DNA of 20,564 nucleotides from NCBI GenBank assembly GCA_036897095.1, contig JAYMSP010003232.1:1-20564 (forward strand). Reading direction: 5' to 3'. Below, piece after piece: positions 20,298-20,564 of the stretch. The DNA comes from Plantago elongata (Eukaryota > Streptophyta > Magnoliopsida > Lamiales > Plantaginaceae). The position numbers were made by a program, and so were the translations under genes. Within the stretch, counting starts at the first letter, position 1, and each line of letters opens with the position of its first letter. The notes beneath the pieces were generated by a model. It saw nothing but the letters and a program-made list of their open reading frames with translations. It made no database searches and had not been told where the DNA came from.

Positions 20298-20564
20298 TCA
20301 AATATGTTCCATTAAGTCGTTTGTTAGCTGATTGTGCGTGATTGCACTACGCATCCGGTGTAAATTGGTCATGTATTCCGGGATAGTATTTATGGTAGAC
20401 GGCGCCCGAAGGATACGAACTCCATCAATGAGATCCGACACATGCTCACGGGTATCTTGTTCGAGCTCTTCAATTTTTGCGTCGTAATTTAGGTATTTGT
20501 GGCGCTCATCTTCAACTATCATGTTGTGGAGTGTTATGCAACAATTCATAATCTTGTTGAGTAT
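20298..20564 (-). mobile_element. PIF/Harbinger transposase, C-terminal end (continues off the right edge)
   Basis: The minus strand from 20564 reads ILNKIMNCCITLHNMIVEDER, the characteristic C-terminal block of plant PIF/Harbinger (Plant_tran, DDE nuclease) transposases. The reading frame is open through to its stop at 20298-20300. The tail includes MRSAITHNQLTNDLMEHI, equivalent to the usual end of these proteins (a '.lq.DLveHiW'-like block). The ATG at 20549 is internal, not a true start. The DDE residues lie upstream, outside the window. Nothing visible says the element is dead, but host-domesticated relatives (ALP1/HARBI1-like) cannot be excluded from this piece. Confidence 0.8.

Noticed and set aside
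1..20564. A CRISPR array, bacterial operon, defence island or new multi-gene system
   Set aside because: All recognisable genes are intron-bearing plant genes or eukaryotic transposon relics; no evenly spaced repeats or co-directional compact gene sets are present.

Overview
This window looks like nuclear DNA of a flowering plant. Its genes are split by AT-rich introns, many of them long. The three recoverable host proteins are plant or plant-type: cohesin SMC1, a plant S26-like mitochondrial-protease-like protein, and a plastid Rho-N protein. The degraded material is typical plant dispersed DNA: an mTERF copy, hAT, LINE and PIF/Harbinger pieces. I cannot name the species.

Layout, left to right. 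Bases 18-6358 (minus strand) hold the first 11 coding exons of SMC1, about 752 of an expected ~1,200 residues; the gene runs off the left edge. Bases 6359-8044 are the region between divergent genes, and a telo-box lies next to the SMC1 start. Bases 8045-11748 (plus strand) hold a five-exon, 205-residue S26-family protein. Its catalytic Ser and Lys are replaced by Glu and Arg. Intron 1 carries a decayed LINE piece, and intron 4 carries an antisense poly(A)-tailed insertion with a 9-bp target-site duplication. Bases 12851-15073 (plus) hold a two-exon, 370-residue RHON1-like plastid protein with site II motifs upstream. Bases 15854-16379 (minus) are an mTERF pseudogene. Bases 16571-18361 (plus) are a RICESLEEPER-type hAT transposase relic with a frameshift, an in-frame stop and no DDE residues. 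Bases 18362-20297 are non-coding, with a possible hAT terminal remnant and a CGT-rich block. Bases 20298-20564 (minus) are the C-terminal end of a PIF/Harbinger transposase that continues off the right edge.

The host genes do not form one pathway. SMC1 acts in sister-chromatid cohesion, RHON1 in chloroplast RNA processing and transcription termination, and the S26-like protein is probably an organellar or membrane pseudoenzyme. From memory, the S26-like and RHON1 genes are also neighbours in Arabidopsis (around AT1G06190/AT1G06200), so this pair may be old microsynteny. I found no convincing new multi-gene system. The most interesting signals are the conserved-looking dead protease and the long hAT reading frame that has lost every catalytic acid.
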